This document shows, piece after piece, positions 4,222-6,507 of a stretch of DNA of 6,507 nt; within the stretch, counting starts at the first letter, position 1; the number at the start of each line of letters is the position of its first letter. A program made the position numbers and the translations under genes. Where the stretch lies: assembly GCA_032250895.1 (NCBI GenBank), contig JAVVEZ010000129.1, forward strand, positions 1 through 6,507, given 5' to 3'. Under the pieces are notes generated by a model, which made no database searches, was not told the origin of the DNA, and saw only the letters and a list, made by a program, of their open reading frames with translations. This DNA comes from JAVVEZ01 sp032250895. Its GTDB lineage: Bacteria; Pseudomonadota; Gammaproteobacteria; Pseudomonadales; Pseudohongiellaceae.

Positions 4222-6507
4222 TTAACTGGATTCCCCTGCGCGGGAATGACGGATTGACGGACGGGCTTCCGGAATGACGGAAGGGGTACCGGCATGAATA
4301 GTTTCTTCCACTTCCTTTTCAGCCAGCGTACGCCTGATCAGTTGCTTCAGTTCCGGGATGCAGGAGCCGCATTGGGTGCCGCAACGCAGGCGTCTGCCGA
4401 GTTCTTCCTGATTGTCGGCGCCGGCACGGATGGCGCCGGTGATCGCGCCTTCGGCGACCTGATGACAGCTGCAGACGAGGCGGTCGTCATGGCGGGCCTG
4501 CGGTCCATTCAACAGGCGCCAGCTTTGTGAGTCCACCGGCTGTTGCAATAATTCTTCCATCTGTCTGGCAGCGGGCAGGTGCTCGCGCCCGGGTCTGGCA
4601 AAGACGCCCAACTGAATGCCGGCTTCGGTGTAGAACAGAGCCCGGTAGTCGCTCCTGGCGCTGTGGATGAATTCTATTTTCTGATACGTCTGGCTCAAGG
4701 CTTGCAGCCAGGCGCTGAGCCATTGCAGCGGCTCAGCGGCGCCGTGCTGGCCGTCCCGGGTCAAGGCCAGTTGATAGCGCCAACCCTGCGCCGTTGGCAC
4801 CGCCACCCAGTAATCAAACTGACTCACGTCCACGGCGCTGCGGCAGGTCAGATGCACCCAGCAGGTGGTCTCGACCGGGCTCAGTGCAACCCGGGCAAAC
4901 TTGCTTTCGGGCTGGCCCGACCAGGGATCCGTGCGCGCGGCCAGCAGGCGGTTGACGCGGCCGTGGGAGCTGAATTGATCATTCCAGTGAATGGGGACGA
5001 AGACCTCGTTGCGGCGCTGGGCATCATCCAGTTTTACCTGCAGGACCAGCCCACCCTGGTCATTGTGCACACGCAGCAGGTCGCCGTCGCCGACACCCAC
5101 CTGGCGGGCATCCTGCGGATGCAGGGCCACATAGGGCGCGTCGATGTGCTGCAGCAGGCGGGGCGAACGGGCGCTGCGGGTCATCGTGTGCCATTGGTCA
5201 CGCACCCGGCCGGTATTCAGAATCATGGCAGGGAAAGTCCCTGGCCTGGGTGCTTTTGTCCCCGGTGATGCCAGCGGCGCCACCGGCACGGCCGCTGCTG
5301 GAAGCACCGGCGTCACCGCAATGAAATGTGCCCTGCCGGATTCGGTAAAAAAGCGCTTGTCGGCGAACAGGCGCCGGGGACCGCCCTCATCGCTGTCGCT
5401 CTGTGTGGCCGGCAAGGGCCAGCGCCGGGGCTGGAAATCCGCATAATTCTGATCACTCAGGTCTGCCAGCGCAGAGATGTCAAAAAGACGCCGTGGTCCG
5501 CCCTGGCGGCCATTTTCAAAACCGGACAGCGCCGCGTGTTCCCTGAAGATGGCCGCAGCACCGGTATAATTGAAATGCTCACCGTAGCCCATGCGTGCGG
5601 CCACCTCAGTGAGCATCCACCAGTCCGGTCTGGCTTCACCGGGCAGCGGCAGAAAGGCACGCTGGCGGGAGATGCAACGTTCGGAATTGGTGACCGTGCC
5701 GTCTTTTTCGCCCCAGCCGGCGGCCGGCAACAGCACTGTGGCGCAGGCCGTGGTGTCGGTTTTTTCGATGCAGTCGGAGACCACGACCAGTTCGCAGCGC
5801 TGCAGGGCCTGACGCATGCGGTCCGAGTCGGGCAGGCTGACGAGTGGATTGGTGGCCATGATCCATACCGCCTTGATGTCGCCACGTGCAATGGCCTCAA
5901 ACATGTCGACGGCTTTCAGGCCGGGTGTCGTGGCGACCCGATCGCTGTGCCAGAAGCGGCGCAGCCTGGCCACGTTGTCCGGCGTGAAGTCCATGTGGGC
6001 GGCCAGCTGATTGGCCAGACCACCGACTTCGCGGCCGCCCATGGCATTGGGCTGGCCGGTAATGGAGAAGGGGCCCATGCCGGGCCGGCCGATTCTGCCG
6101 GTGGCCAGATGGCAGTTGATGATGGCATTGCACTTGTCGGTACCGGTCGCCGACTGGTTGATACCCTGGGAGTAGAAGGTAAGGGTTTTTTCCGTATTGG
6201 CAAAGCACTGGTAGAAATCGTTCAATTGGGTCTCGCTGAGAGCGGTGTTGCGGGCAACCGTGGCCAGGTCGGGCGCGCAGGCAAGGCTGTCGGCAAAGCC
6301 TTCGGTGTGTTCGGCAATATAGTCTGTATCCAGATGACCATGCTGCTGCAAAAAATGCAGCAGGCCGCTGAAGATAAAGGCGTCGGAGCCGGGGGCCAGT
6401 GCCAGATGCAGATCGGCGCTGTCGCAGGTGGGGCTGCGGCGCGGGTCGATGACGACGATTTTCATTCCGGGCCGCTGCGCCCTGGCGGCAGTGATGCGCT
6501 GATACAG
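4222..6507 (-). CDS. nasA: assimilatory nitrate reductase catalytic subunit, 5'-truncated by window edge
   Basis: Molybdopterin (bis-MGD) enzyme that reduces nitrate to nitrite in the cytoplasm. The frame stays open to the right edge (LYQRITAARAQRPGMKIVVIDPRR), so the ATG at 6463-6465 is internal; the N-terminal 4Fe-4S site and the Mo-ligand cysteine region lie outside. Numbering residues from that methionine, the molybdopterin oxidoreductase domain covers about 1-330 (IDPRRSPTCDSADLHLAL, GINQSATGTDKCNAI, GRPGMGPFSITGQPNAMGGR, GEKDGTVTNSERCISRQR, where Cys sits at a place usually Arg). The dinucleotide-binding domain is about 400-540 (LNTGRVRDQWHTMTRS, HWNDQFSSHGRVN, DPWSGQPESK). A BFD-like 2Fe-2S domain follows, with ligands C665, C667, C699 and C702; the CxC-x31-CxxC spacing equals that of bacterioferritin-associated ferredoxin. 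RTDPWSGQPESK and the BFD tail favour NasA over periplasmic NapA. The last 20 or so residues derive from REP-like DNA. Confidence 0.95.
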   Translation of the reverse strand: MYQRITAARAQRPGMKIVVIDPRRSPTCDSADLHLALAPGSDAFIFSGLLHFLQQHGHLDTDYIAEHTEGFADSLACAPDLATVARNTALSETQLNDFYQCFANTEKTLTFYSQGINQSATGTDKCNAIINCHLATGRIGRPGMGPFSITGQPNAMGGREVGGLANQLAAHMDFTPDNVARLRRFWHSDRVATTPGLKAVDMFEAIARGDIKAVWIMATNPLVSLPDSDRMRQALQRCELVVVSDCIEKTDTTACATVLLPAAGWGEKDGTVTNSERCISRQRAFLPLPGEARPDWWMLTEVAARMGYGEHFNYTGAAAIFREHAALSGFENGRQGGPRRLFDISALADLSDQNYADFQPRRWPLPATQSDSDEGGPRRLFADKRFFTESGRAHFIAVTPVLPAAAVPVAPLASPGTKAPRPGTFPAMILNTGRVRDQWHTMTRSARSPRLLQHIDAPYVALHPQDARQVGVGDGDLLRVHNDQGGLVLQVKLDDAQRRNEVFVPIHWNDQFSSHGRVNRLLAARTDPWSGQPESKFARVALSPVETTCWVHLTCRSAVDVSQFDYWVAVPTAQGWRYQLALTRDGQHGAAEPLQWLSAWLQALSQTYQKIEFIHSARSDYRALFYTEAGIQLGVFARPGREHLPAARQMEELLQQPVDSQSWRLLNGPQARHDDRLVCSCHQVAEGAITGAIRAGADNQEELGRRLRCGTQCGSCIPELKQLIRRTLAEKEVEETIHAGTPSVIPEARPSIRHSRAGESS
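4228..4281. repeat. REP-like unit, copy 2, with decayed tandem copies inside the nasA 3' end
   Basis: ATTCCC (4230-4235) and GGGAAT (4242-4247) form an inverted repeat around CTGCGC, followed by GACGGA. This is the consensus look of REP-like elements in many gammaproteobacteria. Two further TGACGGA copies follow at 4255-4261 and 4275-4281, the last within TTCCGGAATGACGGAA (4267-4282). With the one at 4184-4190, TGACGGA occurs four times in about 100 bases. Unlike typical REP DNA, copy 2 onward lies inside an open reading frame: it is translated in the minus direction as the end of NasA. Confidence 0.62.

Noticed and set aside
4422..4440. GGCGCCGG...GGCGCCGG repeat-like pattern
   Set aside because: It lies within the BFD domain and reflects Ala/Gly codons in GC-rich DNA (AGADN, GAI); not a separate element.
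4579..5268. 229-codon plus-strand open frame opposite nasA
   Set aside because: Its product has no recognisable domain and is low-complexity in Ala/Gly/Val, while the minus strand encodes clear NasA motifs throughout; it is a GC-rich antisense shadow.
6463..6465. ATG (minus strand) as the start of nasA
   Set aside because: The frame remains open to the window edge with family-like sequence before KIVVIDPRR; NasA needs hundreds more N-terminal bases for its 4Fe-4S and Mo sites.

Overview
The window reads as GC-rich chromosomal DNA from a Gram-negative bacterium, most likely a free-living gammaproteobacterium. This rests on three things: a BFD-tailed assimilatory nitrate reductase (NasA type), a DUF1592/DUF1552 pair next to a DUF6152 gene (a combination I associate with proteobacteria as well as planctomycetes), and REP-like palindromes of the 'ATTCCC...GGGAATGACGG' type. 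The taxonomic guess is inference; there is no rRNA or other marker gene here.

Layout. Bases 1-4117 hold four plus-strand genes that look like one transcription unit: (1) the 3' part of a DUF1592/DUF1588/DUF1585 protein, whose start lies before the window; (2) a complete DUF1552 (HXXSHH family) protein with a twin-arginine signal, translationally coupled to gene 1 by an ATGA overlap; (3) a small exported DUF6152 protein; (4) an exported protein of about 261 residues from a family I cannot name. Gaps between the genes are -4, 30 and 66 bases. Bases 4118-4290 hold a short convergent junction with an 8-bp-stem hairpin and a cluster of degenerate REP-like units. Bases 4222-6507 hold, on the minus strand, the C-terminal three-quarters or so of NasA, whose start lies beyond the right edge.

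How the genes work together. NasA reduces nitrate to nitrite in the cytoplasm for nitrogen assimilation and is functionally unrelated to the plus-strand cluster; the two units converge. The plus-strand cluster looks like an uncharacterised extracytoplasmic system. Gene 2 carries a Tat signal, genes 3 and 4 carry Sec-type signals, and gene 1 has a CxxCH motif typical of covalent heme attachment, which would also need the periplasm. The biochemical role of these families is not established to my knowledge. The most interesting leads are the predicted His-His N-terminus of the mature DUF6152 protein, the His-rich putative metal site of the DUF1552 protein, and the REP-like DNA translated as the last residues of NasA.

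I see no tRNA, rRNA, CRISPR array, insertion sequence or phage gene. There is no gene-free stretch longer than about 105 bases.
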